From: Allostella sp. ATCC 35155
GTDB lineage: Bacteria > Pseudomonadota > Alphaproteobacteria > ATCC43930 > Allostellaceae
Direction of reading: 5' to 3'
Length of the DNA: 64,000 nt
Assembly (NCBI GenBank): GCA_006738865.1
Contig: AP019701.1
Span: forward strand, 5,157,974 to 5,221,973
The position numbers and the translations under genes were made by a program. How positions within the stretch are numbered: position 1 is the stretch's first letter; each line of letters opens with the position of its first letter. Of this stretch, positions 18,025 through 27,320 are shown piece by piece. The notes under the pieces are model-generated. The model had not been told where the DNA came from, ran no database searches, and was given only the letters and a program-made list of their open reading frames with translations.

Positions 18025-19074
18025 ATGGGGACGGAGATGGGCAAGAACGACGCGGCGGTGGCGATTGCCGGCGGGCGCTTCCTGATCGTCGGAGCGGCCA
18101 GTCTCGTCGGATCGGCGACGGCGGACCTGCTGCTGGAACGGGGAGCGGCCGCGGTCACCCTGCTCGACAATTTCGCGTTCGGCTCCACGGAGACGGTCGC
18201 GCACCTCGAGAAGGATCCGCGGGTGCGCATCGTTCGCGGCGACGTCATGCGCCTGCCCCAGCTTCTGGCCGCCAGCGAAGGGGTCGACGGCGTCGTGCAC
18301 CTGGCTGCGGCCATGTCGATCTCGATGGACGCGGATCCCTGGACCGGCCTCGACGTCAATATCCGCGGCGTCCAGAACATGATCGAGGCCTGCCGTGCCA
18401 ACCGCGTGCGGAAGATGGTCTTCGCCTCGTCGAACGCCGTCTATGGCTACGGCCCCGGCGTTGCGGGCGATCTCGTGGAGGCGACGCCGTTCCACTCGCT
18501 GGGCGCGCCGAGCGGGGCCGTCATCTATGGCGCATCCAAGATCATCGGCGAGCAGCTGTGCCGCGATGCCCACCGCCGGCATGGCCTCGACTATGTCGTG
18601 CTGCGATATTCGACGGTCTATGGCGAGCGCCAGCACTATCGCGCGGCCAATGCGCTCTACATCATCGAGACGCTGGACCGGGTGCGTCGCGGCGAGCGCC
18701 CGCGCGTCGTCGGCGACGGCAGCGAGACGAAGCATTTCGTCTATGTGGGTGACGTCGCGCGCGCCAACTTGGCGGCGCTGGTCGCGCCGGCGACGGACGT
18801 GGCGGTGAACGTGTCCGGTCCGGCGCCGATCACCACACTCGATCTGGTGCGGATGGTGACGCGGCTGGCCGGCAGCGATCTCGTGCCCGAACATGTCGAC
18901 CCGCCGGCGGGTCGCGTGCGGCTGACGTCCGGTGGGCCTTTCCGGATCGACCACGGCGCGGCCGCCGCGGCCATCGGCTGGCAGCCGCAGGTCGCCATGG
19001 AGGAAGGCCTTGCCCGCCTCATCCGCTGGCGGGATGCGACGGTCGGGCTGGACGCTCCGGCGGTCCACCGGTAG
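18025..19074 (+). CDS. NAD-dependent epimerase/dehydratase (extended SDR)
   Basis: 349 residues, extended short-chain dehydrogenase fold. Nucleotide-binding loop GAASLVGS at 23-30 (a variant of GxxGxxG), active-site S135/S136 in FASSNAVYG and the catalytic pair Y168-xxx-K172 in IYGASK. The nucleotide-sugar epimerase family is the best match; the sugar cannot be told. Met5 is an alternative start. It diverges from hrcA and is 41 bp upstream of rph; an operon with rph is possible but function gives no link. Confidence 0.85.
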   Translation: MGTEMGKNDAAVAIAGGRFLIVGAASLVGSATADLLLERGAAAVTLLDNFAFGSTETVAHLEKDPRVRIVRGDVMRLPQLLAASEGVDGVVHLAAAMSISMDADPWTGLDVNIRGVQNMIEACRANRVRKMVFASSNAVYGYGPGVAGDLVEATPFHSLGAPSGAVIYGASKIIGEQLCRDAHRRHGLDYVVLRYSTVYGERQHYRAANALYIIETLDRVRRGERPRVVGDGSETKHFVYVGDVARANLAALVAPATDVAVNVSGPAPITTLDLVRMVTRLAGSDLVPEHVDPPAGRVRLTSGGPFRIDHGAAAAAIGWQPQVAMEEGLARLIRWRDATVGLDAPAVHR

Positions 19075-19115
19075 GTTCCCGGCCGAAACTCCCGACATTG
19101 ACCCTGAGGACTCCG

Positions 19116-19838
19116 ATGATGCGCCCCTCCGGCCGCGCGGCCGATGCGATGCGTGCGATCCGCCTGGAACCCGGCTTCTCGAAGCATGCGGAGGGTTCCT
19201 GCCTCGCGCGGTTCGGCGACACGCATGTTCTGTGTACCGCCTCGGTCGAGGAGAAGGTACCGCCGTTCCTGCGCAACACCGGGAAGGGCTGGGTGACGGC
19301 CGAGTACGGAATGCTGCCGCGCTCGACGCACACCCGGACCGATCGCGAGGCCGCACGCGGCAAGCAGTCGGGCCGGACGCAGGAGATCCAGCGGCTCATC
19401 GGGCGATCGCTGCGGTCGGTGGTCGACCTCGCGGCGCTCGGCGAGCGGCAGATCAAGATCGACTGCGACGTGCTGCAGGCAGACGGCGGCACCCGGACGG
19501 CCGCCGTCACCGGCTCCTGGGTCGCGCTCGCCATCGCCTGCCGGGGGCTCGTTGCCGCCGGCCGGCTGACGACGACGCCCCTGCGCGGCGGCGTGGCGGC
19601 GGTGTCGTGCGGCATCTGGCAGGGAATGCCGGTCCTCGACCTCGACTATGCGGAGGACTCCGCGGCCGAGACCGACGCCAATTTCGTCCTCACCGATGCC
19701 GGGCGGATCGTCGAGGTGCAGGGAACCGCCGAGGGTGCGCCGTTCGACGAAGCCGAACTGCTCGCCATGCTGAACTTCGCCCGCAAGGGCATCGGCGAGC
19801 TCGTCGAACACCAGCGGCGGGCGGTCGAGGCCGGCTGA
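19116..19838 (+). CDS. rph: Ribonuclease PH
   Basis: 240-residue phosphorolytic 3'-5' exoribonuclease that trims tRNA 3' ends. Conserved blocks: [15 protein letters not shown] near the N-terminus, [19 protein letters not shown] (72-90), [12 protein letters not shown] (103-114) and the active-site [18 protein letters not shown]. Start ATG 19116 (followed at once by a second ATG) has CTGAGGA upstream; a TTG 18 nt earlier is not preferred. The stop overlaps rdgB by one base (TGATG). Confidence 0.95.
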   Translation: MMRPSGRAADAMRAIRLEPGFSKHAEGSCLARFGDTHVLCTASVEEKVPPFLRNTGKGWVTAEYGMLPRSTHTRTDREAARGKQSGRTQEIQRLIGRSLRSVVDLAALGERQIKIDCDVLQADGGTRTAAVTGSWVALAIACRGLVAAGRLTTTPLRGGVAAVSCGIWQGMPVLDLDYAEDSAAETDANFVLTDAGRIVEVQGTAEGAPFDEAELLAMLNFARKGIGELVEHQRRAVEAG

Positions 19839-20464
19839 TGACCCGGCGCCAGCTCTCCGGCGAGAACCGCCGGCGTCTCGTCATCGCCAGCCACAATACC
19901 GGCAAGGTGCGCGAGATCGGCGAACTGCTGGCGCCGTGGGGGGTGAGCGTGGTCTCGGCCGGCGCGCTCGGGCTGCCGGAACCGGAGGAGACGGGAACCA
20001 GCTTCGTCGCCAATGCCGAACTGAAGGCGCTCGCGGCCGCGCGGACCGCCGGGCTGCCGGCGCTGGCGGACGATTCCGGGCTGGAGGTCCGCGCGCTGGG
20101 CGGGGCTCCGGGCATCTATTCCGCCCGGTGGGCCGGGCCCGAGAAGGATTTCCCGCGGGCGATGGCCGAGATCGAGCGCCGACTGGCGGGCAGCGACGAC
20201 CACGCCGCGCGCTTCGTCTGCGCGCTCACTCTGGCCTGGCCCGACGGTCATGCCGAGACCTTCGTCGGCACCGTCGAAGGGTGCCTCGTGTTTCCGCCCC
20301 GCGGCGATCGCGGGTTCGGCTACGATCCGATCTTCCGGCCCGACGGCGCGACGGAGACGTTCGGCGAGATGGATGCTGCCGCGAAGCATCGCATCAGTCA
20401 TCGGGCCGATGCCTTCCGGCAACTCATGGCCAATTGCCTCGCATCCGATTTGCCGCCGGGATGA
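19838..20464 (+). CDS. rdgB: Non-canonical purine NTP pyrophosphatase (RdgB/HAM1)
   Basis: 208 residues. Removes ITP, dITP and XTP from the nucleotide pool by hydrolysis to monophosphate. Signature [10 protein letters not shown] (substrate loop), [20 protein letters not shown] and FGYDPIF, with KHRISHR near the C-terminus. The start lies in a TGATG overlap with rph, and the stop overlaps hemW, giving a coupled rph-rdgB-hemW cluster commonly seen in alphaproteobacteria. Confidence 0.95.
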   Translation: MTRRQLSGENRRRLVIASHNTGKVREIGELLAPWGVSVVSAGALGLPEPEETGTSFVANAELKALAAARTAGLPALADDSGLEVRALGGAPGIYSARWAGPEKDFPRAMAEIERRLAGSDDHAARFVCALTLAWPDGHAETFVGTVEGCLVFPPRGDRGFGYDPIFRPDGATETFGEMDAAAKHRISHRADAFRQLMANCLASDLPPG

Positions 20465-21651
20465 CGATCATCGGAGAGCCCGGAGCGCTTGCGGTCTACG
20501 TCCACTGGCCGTTCTGCGTCTCGAAATGTCCTTATTGCGACTTCAACAGCCATGTCCGCGATCGCATCGACGAGGCGCGCTGGCGCGGAGCCTACGCCAC
20601 CGCCATTGCCGCGGCGGCGGCCCGCTTTGCCGACCGGCAGGTCACCAGCATCTTCTTCGGAGGCGGCACACCGTCGCTGATGGATCCGGCGACGGTGGCG
20701 TCGGTGATCGAGGCGATCGCCCGGCACTGGACGATCGACCCGGCGGTCGAGGTCACGCTCGAGGCTAATCCGGGGTCGGCCGATGCGGGGCGGTTCGCCG
20801 GCTACCGCGCGGCCGGCGTCAACCGCCTGTCCCTCGGTATCCAGGCACTCGACGACCGGGCACTGGCATTTCTCGGCCGCCGTCACGATGCCGGCGAGGC
20901 GCTGGCCGCACTGGACCTGGCAGCGCGGATCTTCCCGCGATGGTCGTTCGACCTGATCTACGGGCGCCCCGGCCATACGGCGGAAGCCTGGCGGGCGGAG
21001 CTGCTGCGCGCCCTGCCGCTGGTCGGCGACCATCTCTCCGTCTACCAGCTCACCATCGAGCCGGGCACCCGGTTCGCGGTGCTTCACGACCGCGGCGAAC
21101 TGGTGCTGCCCGACGAGGAAGAACAGGGCCGGCTCTACGAGACGACGCAGGACGTACTCGCGACGGCCGGACTTGCGTCCTACGAAATCTCCAACCACGC
21201 GCGGCCCGGCGGCGCCAGCCGGCACAATCTCGCCTATTGGCGCTATGGCGACTATGCCGGGATCGGACCGGGCGCCCATGGCCGCCTGACGCTGGGTCAG
21301 ACCAAGCTCGCGCTACGCCAGAAGAAGGCGCCGGAGTCCTGGCTGGCGGCCGTCGAGGCGTCCGGCGACGGACTGGACGAGGAAATCGCGCTGAACCCCG
21401 ATGACCGGCTGGTCGAGCTTCTGATGATGGGGCTGCGTCTCGCCGAGGGCGTGCCGCTCGACCGGATCGAGCGCGAAACCGGACGGACGCTGGAGCGCTG
21501 GACCGCACGCTCCGGCCTGGAACGCCTGGTTCGCGGGGGCTTTCTCGCCGAAGAGCCGGCACGGCTGGTCGCGACGGATGCCGGCCGACAGCGGCTCAAT
21601 GCCGTTCTCGCGGCGCTCCTGCCGCAGGCCGCGGTCGTTCGGGCTGGATGA
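20461..21651 (+). CDS. hemW: HemW-like radical SAM protein
   Basis: 396 residues. The radical SAM cluster motif is C19-x3-C23-x2-C26 ([11 protein letters not shown]); downstream [10 protein letters not shown] and LEANPGS are typical of HemN/HemW. HemW, unlike HemN, is described as a haem chaperone; its C-terminal HemN domain is present ([20 protein letters not shown]). The start overlaps the rdgB stop, which is the usual context of HemW rather than of the catabolic coproporphyrinogen oxidase HemN. Confidence 0.9.
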   Translation: MTIIGEPGALAVYVHWPFCVSKCPYCDFNSHVRDRIDEARWRGAYATAIAAAAARFADRQVTSIFFGGGTPSLMDPATVASVIEAIARHWTIDPAVEVTLEANPGSADAGRFAGYRAAGVNRLSLGIQALDDRALAFLGRRHDAGEALAALDLAARIFPRWSFDLIYGRPGHTAEAWRAELLRALPLVGDHLSVYQLTIEPGTRFAVLHDRGELVLPDEEEQGRLYETTQDVLATAGLASYEISNHARPGGASRHNLAYWRYGDYAGIGPGAHGRLTLGQTKLALRQKKAPESWLAAVEASGDGLDEEIALNPDDRLVELLMMGLRLAEGVPLDRIERETGRTLERWTARSGLERLVRGGFLAEEPARLVATDAGRQRLNAVLAALLPQAAVVRAG

Positions 21652-21699
21652 ACGGCCCGAATCCTCTATCGTGGCCGCAGTCCGTCCGGAGTCTCGATA

Positions 21700-21945
21700 A
21701 TGGCTGATCCGCCCTCGGCCCCGCCGACGAGCCCGCTGCGAGAGCGCATCGCCGAGGCGGATGCGCGCGCGAGCGTCCGGCGCCACAGCGAGCATCTGGA
21801 GCAGCTGGCTGCCAATCTGCGTGCCCTCGGCCTCGATGAATCGGTCGTGGACCAACAGGTGATCGGGGTCTTCCAGGAGTACGAGCGCGAACTCGAACGC
21901 TACCTGGAGCGGGCCCGCGATCGGTCTCCGGCGGATCGCCGCTGA
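21700..21945 (+). CDS. Small helical protein of unknown function
   Basis: 81 residues, no recognised family. After a Pro-rich start it is almost entirely charged helix (two segments, about 13-40 and 45-75), Arg/Glu-rich, without membrane segments or cysteines. It lies 48 bp after hemW and 35 bp before the diguanylate cyclase, same strand. Codon use matches neighbours. No strong ribosome site is visible before ATG 21700, so it is reported with moderate confidence. Confidence 0.55.
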   Translation: MADPPSAPPTSPLRERIAEADARASVRRHSEHLEQLAANLRALGLDESVVDQQVIGVFQEYERELERYLERARDRSPADRR

Positions 21946-21980
21946 ACGCCCGCGAAGGATCCGACGACTCGGGAGAGACG

Positions 21981-22958
21981 ATGCCGCCGGACAGCACGGA
22001 TAGAGAAACCGCCCGTGTCGACGCGTTGCACCGCTACGACATCCTCGACAGCCCGCCGGAGGAATCGTTCGATCGCATCGTGCGTCTGGCGCAGATTGCC
22101 GTCGGTACGCCGACCGTCCTGATCTCGCTGGTCGACCGCGACCGCCAATGGTTCAAGTCGCGGATCGGGCTGGATGCCGAGGAGGGACCGAGAAGCACCT
22201 CGTTCTGCACCCACGCCATCGACCAGGACGTGCCGCTGATCGTCGAGAACGCGCTGGAGGATTCGTTCTTCCGGAGCCACCCGGCGGTGACGGGGGAACC
22301 GTTCGTGCGCTTCTATGCCGGCGTGCCCCTGCGGACGCCGGACGGCTACAATGTCGGGACGCTCTGTGCCGTCGACTATGCTCCGCGAACGATCGCTCCC
22401 CTCCATATCGCCGTGCTCCAGGACCTGGCGCGCCTCGTCGTCGACGAGCTGGAACTGCGTCGCCTTGCCACGACGGACAGCCTGACCGGCCTCCTGACGC
22501 GCCGCGCCTTCGCTGTCGAGGCGACACGGGAAGCCGAGCGGGCCCGGCGGACGGGACGCCCCCTGTCCTGCATCGCCTTCGATATCGACCATTTCAAGTC
22601 GATCAACGACCGTTACGGACATGCCGCCGGCGATCGCGTCCTGCAGTCGGTATCCGACCTCTGCCGTCGGAACCTGCGCGCGATCGACGTGGCCGGGCGC
22701 CTCGGCGGAGAGGAGTTCGCCGCGCTTCTGCCCGAGTCGGGGTCCGATGCCGCCTTCGATGTGGCCGAGCGTCTCCGGGCAGCCCTGGCGGCCTTGCCGC
22801 TCCAGGAGTCCGGTGAGACGGTCACCGTCACTGCCAGCTTCGGCGTCGCGACGCTGCGCCCCGATGAAACGTCCGTCGAGGCGGCCCTGAACCGCGCCGA
22901 CGCCGCCGCATACCGGGCCAAGCGCAGCGGCCGGAACCGCGTCGAGCGCGAGGACTGA
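21981..22958 (+). CDS. GAF-GGDEF diguanylate cyclase
   Basis: 325 residues, soluble. An N-terminal GAF domain (about 20-165, with TSFCTHAI and FYAGVPLRTPDGYNVGTLC) is followed by a GGDEF domain making cyclic di-GMP. The catalytic loop is GGEEF at 242-246; the allosteric I-site RAID sits at 233-236, exactly five residues before it, so product inhibition is expected. FDIDHFKSINDRYGH is intact. No EAL domain is attached. The GAF ligand is unknown. The gene converges with the HAD gene 6 bp away. Confidence 0.92.
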   Translation: MPPDSTDRETARVDALHRYDILDSPPEESFDRIVRLAQIAVGTPTVLISLVDRDRQWFKSRIGLDAEEGPRSTSFCTHAIDQDVPLIVENALEDSFFRSHPAVTGEPFVRFYAGVPLRTPDGYNVGTLCAVDYAPRTIAPLHIAVLQDLARLVVDELELRRLATTDSLTGLLTRRAFAVEATREAERARRTGRPLSCIAFDIDHFKSINDRYGHAAGDRVLQSVSDLCRRNLRAIDVAGRLGGEEFAALLPESGSDAAFDVAERLRAALAALPLQESGETVTVTASFGVATLRPDETSVEAALNRADAAAYRAKRSGRNRVERED

Positions 22959-22964
22959 TCCGCC

Positions 22965-23582
22965 TCAGAGAAGGCCGCGCGCGGCAAGGAACCGGCGCAA
23001 CGCCTCCGGCCCGCGGAAGTGATGGGCATGGAATCCGCATTCCGCGGCCGCGTGCGCATTCGCCGGTGAATCGTCGATGAACACGCATTTTTCGGCGGTC
23101 AGGGCGAACCGTTCCGTCAACTGCCGGAATATCGCCGGGTCGGGCTTGATGAGGCCGATCTGCCCGGACACCAGAATTCCGCGGAACCGCTGCAGGAAGG
23201 GAAACGAGGGCCGTGCCAGCGGCCAGGTTTCGGCCGACCAGTTGGTCAGGGCAAACAGCGGCACGCCCCGGTCATGCAGCTCTTCCAGTACTGCCACGGT
23301 CCCATGGATCGGTCCGTTCAGCATTTCGGTCCAGCGATCGAAATAGGCCTCGATCATGGCCCGGTGGTGCGGATGCCGCTCGACCAGAAGCGCCGTCGCT
23401 TCGGCGAAGGGCCGGCCGCGATCCTGCTCGACGTTCCAGGCGCCGGTACAGACCTCGGCGAGGAACTCCTCCATCGCATCCTCGCGCTCGAAGAGCTTGC
23501 GATAGAGATGGCGCGGGTTCCAGTCGATCAGAACCCCGCCGAGGTCGAATACGACGGTGTCCGGCGGCGGTGCCTCGGCCAT
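22965..23582 (-). CDS. HAD-superfamily phosphatase (YihX-like)
   Basis: 205 residues. Motif I is VFDLGGVLIDW with nucleophile D13 and a glycine where most HADs have the second aspartate, a substitution typical of the YihX branch, whose E. coli member is a glucose-1-phosphate phosphatase. Motif II T113 (ALTNWS), motif III K146 (IKPDP), motif IV FIDDSP (D170, D171). The helical cap lies between residues 20 and 95. It ends a minus-strand pair with the lipoprotein gene, starting 4 bp after its stop. Substrate not predictable. Confidence 0.85.
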   Translation of the reverse strand: MAEAPPPDTVVFDLGGVLIDWNPRHLYRKLFEREDAMEEFLAEVCTGAWNVEQDRGRPFAEATALLVERHPHHRAMIEAYFDRWTEMLNGPIHGTVAVLEELHDRGVPLFALTNWSAETWPLARPSFPFLQRFRGILVSGQIGLIKPDPAIFRQLTERFALTAEKCVFIDDSPANAHAAAECGFHAHHFRGPEALRRFLAARGLL

Positions 23583-23586
23583 CGGC

Positions 23587-24840
23587 TCAGCTCGGCCGGT
23601 CGTCGAAGCTCGTCGGGGCGGGCCGGATCACGGTCGGGGGCTGGCCGCGCCGGATCTCGAGGATATCCATGGCCCGCTCGGAAAGTCCGTCGCGGCGGAA
23701 GCGGAAAAGTCCTTCCACCCCGGTGAAGCCATTCGGCTGCGCGATGGCCTCGACCGAGAAGTCCGGACCGCCGGGCCGCCGCGACAGGGCGACCGCGAGG
23801 GCTGCCGCGTCGTAGGGCAGGGCGGCGATGCGGGGCGGCGGGCGGCCGTGCAGCGCCGCGAACCGCTCCATGAAGGCCGTCCGCGCCTGGGCGGGAGGCG
23901 CCGCGAACCAGGCACCGTAGAGCGCCGGCTCCCGCCACATCGTCGGGTCGTCCCAGAGCTGGGTGCCGAGGAACTTCGCCCGGGCGCCGCGCGTCTCGTA
24001 GTAGGCGTAGAGGGGGGCCAGCGTGACGGCGCGCTGCGGCGCCTCCGGCAGCACGACGAAATCCACCGGCTGCCGGGCAAGGCGCCGGGCCGTCTCCTGC
24101 GAATCGGCGCCGCCGGGATCGTAGTATTCGACGGCGACCAGCTGTCCGCCGGCCAGCGGGATGGCGTCCTCGGCTGCCTGGGCACCGCGCTGCCCGTAGG
24201 CGGAGGCCGGGGCCAGCACCGAGAAGCGCTTGCCGCCGCCGGCGCCGGCCTCGGCGACCACACGCCGAACCTGCGAGCCCGGCAGCAGACCCATTACGAA
24301 GACACCCTCCCGGGCGGCTCCGGCATCGTTGGTGAAGGCGATCAGCGCGACACCGCGCTCCTGCGCCGGTCCGGCCGCCGCAGCGACCGCGTGCGAGAAG
24401 AGCGGGCCGAGGATGAGGCTCGCTCCATCGTCCAGGGCGGTCCGAGCGGCCGCCTCGGCGCCTTCCGCCGTGCCGCCGGTGTCGACCGGCACCAGCGTCA
24501 TGTCGCTGCCGCGGGGGCTGCGGCCGGCGTCCAACACCGCCATCTGGGCGGCTTCGAGCATGGCGCTGCCGAGCGCGGCGTGCTGCCCCGACAGCGGCAG
24601 CAACAGCGCGACCCGGTTGCCCGATGTTGCCGCTCGCCGTTCCGGGCCGGCGGATTCGGGCATGGCGAGCGGTTGCTCCATGGCCGGCGCAGGCGCCGGC
24701 ATGCGTGCGGCCGGTTGCGGCCGCGGCGCCGGCTCCCTTACGTTGGGCGCACAGGCGGCAACCGACAGGGCGAGTGCGACACATGCCGCAGACAGCAGGC
24801 GAGCAGACGGACGGAGGCGGGCGGCGCGCACGGTCGGCAC
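23587..24840 (-). CDS. Outer-membrane-lipoprotein-type penicillin-binding protein activator (LpoA-like)
   Basis: 417 residues. Lipoprotein signal with lipobox VAAC, lipidated C30, then a Pro/Ala-rich linker (31-72) and a periplasmic-binding type I fold (NRVALLLPLSGQHAALGSAM, ILGPLFSHAV, LAPASAYGQRG). LpoA activates PBP1A in gammaproteobacteria; the alphaproteobacterial homologues share the C-terminal fold and the position next to rsmI-yraN, which is conserved here. An ABC-type branched-chain ligand-binding lipoprotein is the alternative. Its 5' end overlaps the divergent rsmI start as annotated. Confidence 0.8.
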   Translation of the reverse strand: MPTVRAARLRPSARLLSAACVALALSVAACAPNVREPAPRPQPAARMPAPAPAMEQPLAMPESAGPERRAATSGNRVALLLPLSGQHAALGSAMLEAAQMAVLDAGRSPRGSDMTLVPVDTGGTAEGAEAAARTALDDGASLILGPLFSHAVAAAAGPAQERGVALIAFTNDAGAAREGVFVMGLLPGSQVRRVVAEAGAGGGKRFSVLAPASAYGQRGAQAAEDAIPLAGGQLVAVEYYDPGGADSQETARRLARQPVDFVVLPEAPQRAVTLAPLYAYYETRGARAKFLGTQLWDDPTMWREPALYGAWFAAPPAQARTAFMERFAALHGRPPPRIAALPYDAAALAVALSRRPGGPDFSVEAIAQPNGFTGVEGLFRFRRDGLSERAMDILEIRRGQPPTVIRPAPTSFDDRPS

Positions 24841-25763
24841 TCCCTGCAGGGGACGAAGCTGGGGGCGAGCCTATCGGCGGGCCCGCCGCAAGTAAACCGG
24901 AGCAGCCGTCGGCGCGTTCCCTGCCACCTGGCCTGCATGTGGTCGCTACCCCGATCGGCAACCGCGGCGACATCACGCAGCGCGCCGTCGAGGCACTGCG
25001 GTCCGCCGATCTCATCGCGTGCGAGGATACGCGCGTGACCGGACCGTTCGTCCGCGGGCTCGGGGCCACGGCGCCGCTGATCGCCTATCACGACCACAAC
25101 GGCGCCCAGGTCCGCCCGCAGCTGCTGCGCCGGATGGCCGATGGGGCCGCGGTCGCCCTCGTCTCGGATGCGGGCACGCCGCTGGTCTCCGATCCGGGCT
25201 ACCGCCTCGTGGCGGCCTGCATCGCCGAAGGGATCGCCGTCACCACCCTGCCGGGTCCTTCGGCGCCGCTGGCGGCGCTCGTGCTCTCGGGGCTGCCAAG
25301 CGACCGGTTCCTCTTCGCCGGCTTCCTGCCGCCCAAGGCCGCGGCCCGGGCGACGGAGCTGCGGGAGCTGGCGGCCGTGCGCGCCACCCTCGTCTTCTTC
25401 GAGGGACCGTCGCGCCTCGCCGACAGTCTGGCGCAGATGGCGGCCGAACTCGGCGATCGCCCGGCTGCGGTCGCGCGCGAACTGACCAAGCTCTACGAGG
25501 AGGTCCGGCGCGGCTCCCTGGCGGATCTCGCCCTCTACTACCGGGAGGCGGGTCCGCCGCGCGGCGAAATCGTGGTGGTGGTCGGCCCGCCACTGCCCGA
25601 TGCTCCGCCTTCTGCGGCCGACCTCGACGAGCGGCTGCGCGCCGCCCTCGCGACGATGCACGTCAAGGACGCGGCCGCGTCGGTCGCCGCCGAACTGGGC
25701 CTGCCCCGGCGCGAGGTCTATGCCCGCGCCCTCGCCCTCCGTCCGGAGCAGGGGCCGCGATGA
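24783..25763 (+). CDS. rsmI: 16S rRNA (cytidine1402-2'-O)-methyltransferase RsmI
   Basis: About 326 residues. Tetrapyrrole-methylase fold with HVVATPIGNRGDITQRAVEA, EDTRVT, LVSDAGTPLVSDPGYRLV and LPGPSAPLAAL. RsmI 2'-O-methylates C1402 in the ribosomal P-site. The nearest in-frame ATG (24783) gives a 50-residue low-complexity leader and overlaps the divergent lipoprotein gene by 58 bp; no better ATG or GTG lies before the fold, so the true start is uncertain. The stop overlaps yraN (ATGA). Confidence 0.92.
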   Translation: MPQTAGEQTDGGGRRARSALPAGDEAGGEPIGGPAASKPEQPSARSLPPGLHVVATPIGNRGDITQRAVEALRSADLIACEDTRVTGPFVRGLGATAPLIAYHDHNGAQVRPQLLRRMADGAAVALVSDAGTPLVSDPGYRLVAACIAEGIAVTTLPGPSAPLAALVLSGLPSDRFLFAGFLPPKAAARATELRELAAVRATLVFFEGPSRLADSLAQMAAELGDRPAAVARELTKLYEEVRRGSLADLALYYREAGPPRGEIVVVVGPPLPDAPPSAADLDERLRAALATMHVKDAAASVAAELGLPRREVYARALALRPEQGPR

Positions 25764-26140
25764 CCTCGGCCCGCCGCATGCCCGACTCGCGGCGCGCCGT
25801 CGCCGAACGCCGCGGCCGGCGGGCCGAGCTTTGGGCGGCCTGGTTCCTGCGCGTCAAGGGCTACCGCATACTCGCATCGCGGTGGCGCGGCCGCAGCGGC
25901 GAGGTCGACCTCATCGGGCGGCGCGGCCGGGTTCTGGTCTTCGTCGAAGTCAAGCTGCGCGACGATCCGGGGCGCGCCGCCATGGCCGCCGCCGGGCGTG
26001 GGCCGGCGCGAATTGCCCGTGCCGCGGCCGAGTTCCTGGCCACCCGGCCGGAACTGGCGTCGCTCGACGTCCGTTTCGACCTGATGCTGTCGAGCCCGGG
26101 GCGGATGCCGCGCCATCTGCCGGACGCGTGGCGACCATGA
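25760..26140 (+). CDS. yraN: YraN/UPF0102-family nuclease-like protein
   Basis: 126 residues. The family has an endonuclease-like fold: D50 in GEVDLIG and E63-V-K65 in VFVEVKLRDD make a PD-(D/E)xK-like site. Biochemical role of the family is unsettled. It is coupled to rsmI upstream and to the SirB1-like gene downstream by 4-bp overlaps, as in many proteobacteria. Confidence 0.9.
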   Translation: MTSARRMPDSRRAVAERRGRRAELWAAWFLRVKGYRILASRWRGRSGEVDLIGRRGRVLVFVEVKLRDDPGRAAMAAAGRGPARIARAAAEFLATRPELASLDVRFDLMLSSPGRMPRHLPDAWRP

Positions 26141-26952
26141 CGGGCGAGGAGTCGCGCGCGCGGCTGCGCGCCCTGGCCGCGGTCACGGATGACGACTTTC
26201 CCCTCGGCGAGGCTGCCCTGGCACTCGCCGCGCTGGATCGCCCGCAAGTGCCGCTCGACCGATATCGCGACCATCTGCGGGAGCTCGCGGCGTCGGTGGA
26301 CGGCGGCGCCGATGCCGCGGCGCGCGCGGCCGCGCTGGCGGAGGCCATCGCAGGCCGCCACCGCTATCAGGGCGATGCCCTCACCTATGACGATCTGCAG
26401 AACGCCAACCTGATTCGCGTGATGGACCGTCGGAAGGGGCTGCCGGTGGCGCTCGGCATTCTCTACATCGAGACCGCGCGCCGGCTCGGCTGGCAGGCCT
26501 CCGGCCTGGCTTTCCCCGGGCATTTCCTGATCGCCGTCGGGGGTGCGGGCGGACGCGCCATTCTCGATCCCTTCCATGGCGGCCGGGTGTGCGCGGCCGC
26601 GGACCTGCGCCGCCTGCTGAAATCCATGGCCGGAGACGACGAGGAACTGGAGCCGGCGCACTACGCCCCCGTGCCAAACCGCTCCGTCCTCCTGCGTCTC
26701 CACAACAATGTGAAACTGCGGCGTATGCGGGCGGGCGATATCCCGGGCGCCCTGGCGGCGCTGGAGGCAATGCTCCTCTTCGCTCCGGCCGAGGCCGCGC
26801 TGTGGCACGAGGCGGCCCTGATCCACGCGCATCTCGGCAGCCTCGGATCGGCCCTGGAAGCGGCCGCCCGGGCGCTCGAACACACCGCCGATCCGGCTGG
26901 CCGGCACCGCCTGGCCGTTCTGCAGCAGGAATTGCGGTCGCGCCTGAACTGA
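26137..26952 (+). CDS. SirB1-like transglutaminase-core/TPR protein
   Basis: 271 residues. The central block RRKGLPVALGILYIETARRLGW and FPGHFLI belong to the transglutaminase-like SirB1 family; the usual catalytic cysteine is not apparent, so enzyme activity is doubtful. The C-terminal third is helical with TPR-like repeats (NNVKLRRMRAGDIPGALAAL, 195-265). Last gene of the rsmI-yraN unit, coupled by ATGA. Function of the family is not established. Confidence 0.82.
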   Translation: MTGEESRARLRALAAVTDDDFPLGEAALALAALDRPQVPLDRYRDHLRELAASVDGGADAAARAAALAEAIAGRHRYQGDALTYDDLQNANLIRVMDRRKGLPVALGILYIETARRLGWQASGLAFPGHFLIAVGGAGGRAILDPFHGGRVCAAADLRRLLKSMAGDDEELEPAHYAPVPNRSVLLRLHNNVKLRRMRAGDIPGALAALEAMLLFAPAEAALWHEAALIHAHLGSLGSALEAAARALEHTADPAGRHRLAVLQQELRSRLN

Positions 26953-26959
26953 CGCCGGC

Positions 26960-27307
26960 TCAGCGGATCGGCACCTGGCCCGTGCAGCCGCCGACCATGA
27001 CGAAGCCGATATCGAGCGGCGGATAGGCCGCGATGGCGCCGGCGGCGCGCAGCCGGCCGACGAATCCCGGCTCCCGTCCGTCGGCGATGACGACGTTGGG
27101 CAGTGCGGTCGTGCGCACCAGCGCGCCGTCGGCCGCCGCGACGGCGGCCAGTGCGGCAAGGCCGTCGGTCGCGGGGGGGAACAGCACGGCGACCGTTCCG
27201 GCGCGTTCCGGCGGCAGCGCGCCGAAGGTCAGCAGGGCGACGGCACCGATGCCCCAGCCGGCCAGGACGACCCCGGCCACCGCCATCGCCATCCGGTGCG
27301 GGCGCAC
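26960..27307 (-). CDS. Small membrane-anchored protein of unknown function
   Basis: 115 residues. One N-terminal hydrophobic helix (about 7-32), then a periplasmic or cytoplasmic Ala/Val-rich region with a single cysteine near the end (VMVGGCTGQVPIR). No family recognised. It converges with the SirB1-like gene (7 bp between stops) and follows the MFS gene by 13 bp on the same strand, so it could be the third gene of that operon. Confidence 0.5.
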   Translation of the reverse strand: MRPHRMAMAVAGVVLAGWGIGAVALLTFGALPPERAGTVAVLFPPATDGLAALAAVAAADGALVRTTALPNVVIADGREPGFVGRLRAAGAIAAYPPLDIGFVMVGGCTGQVPIR

Positions 27308-27320
27308 GGCTGCCTCCCGC

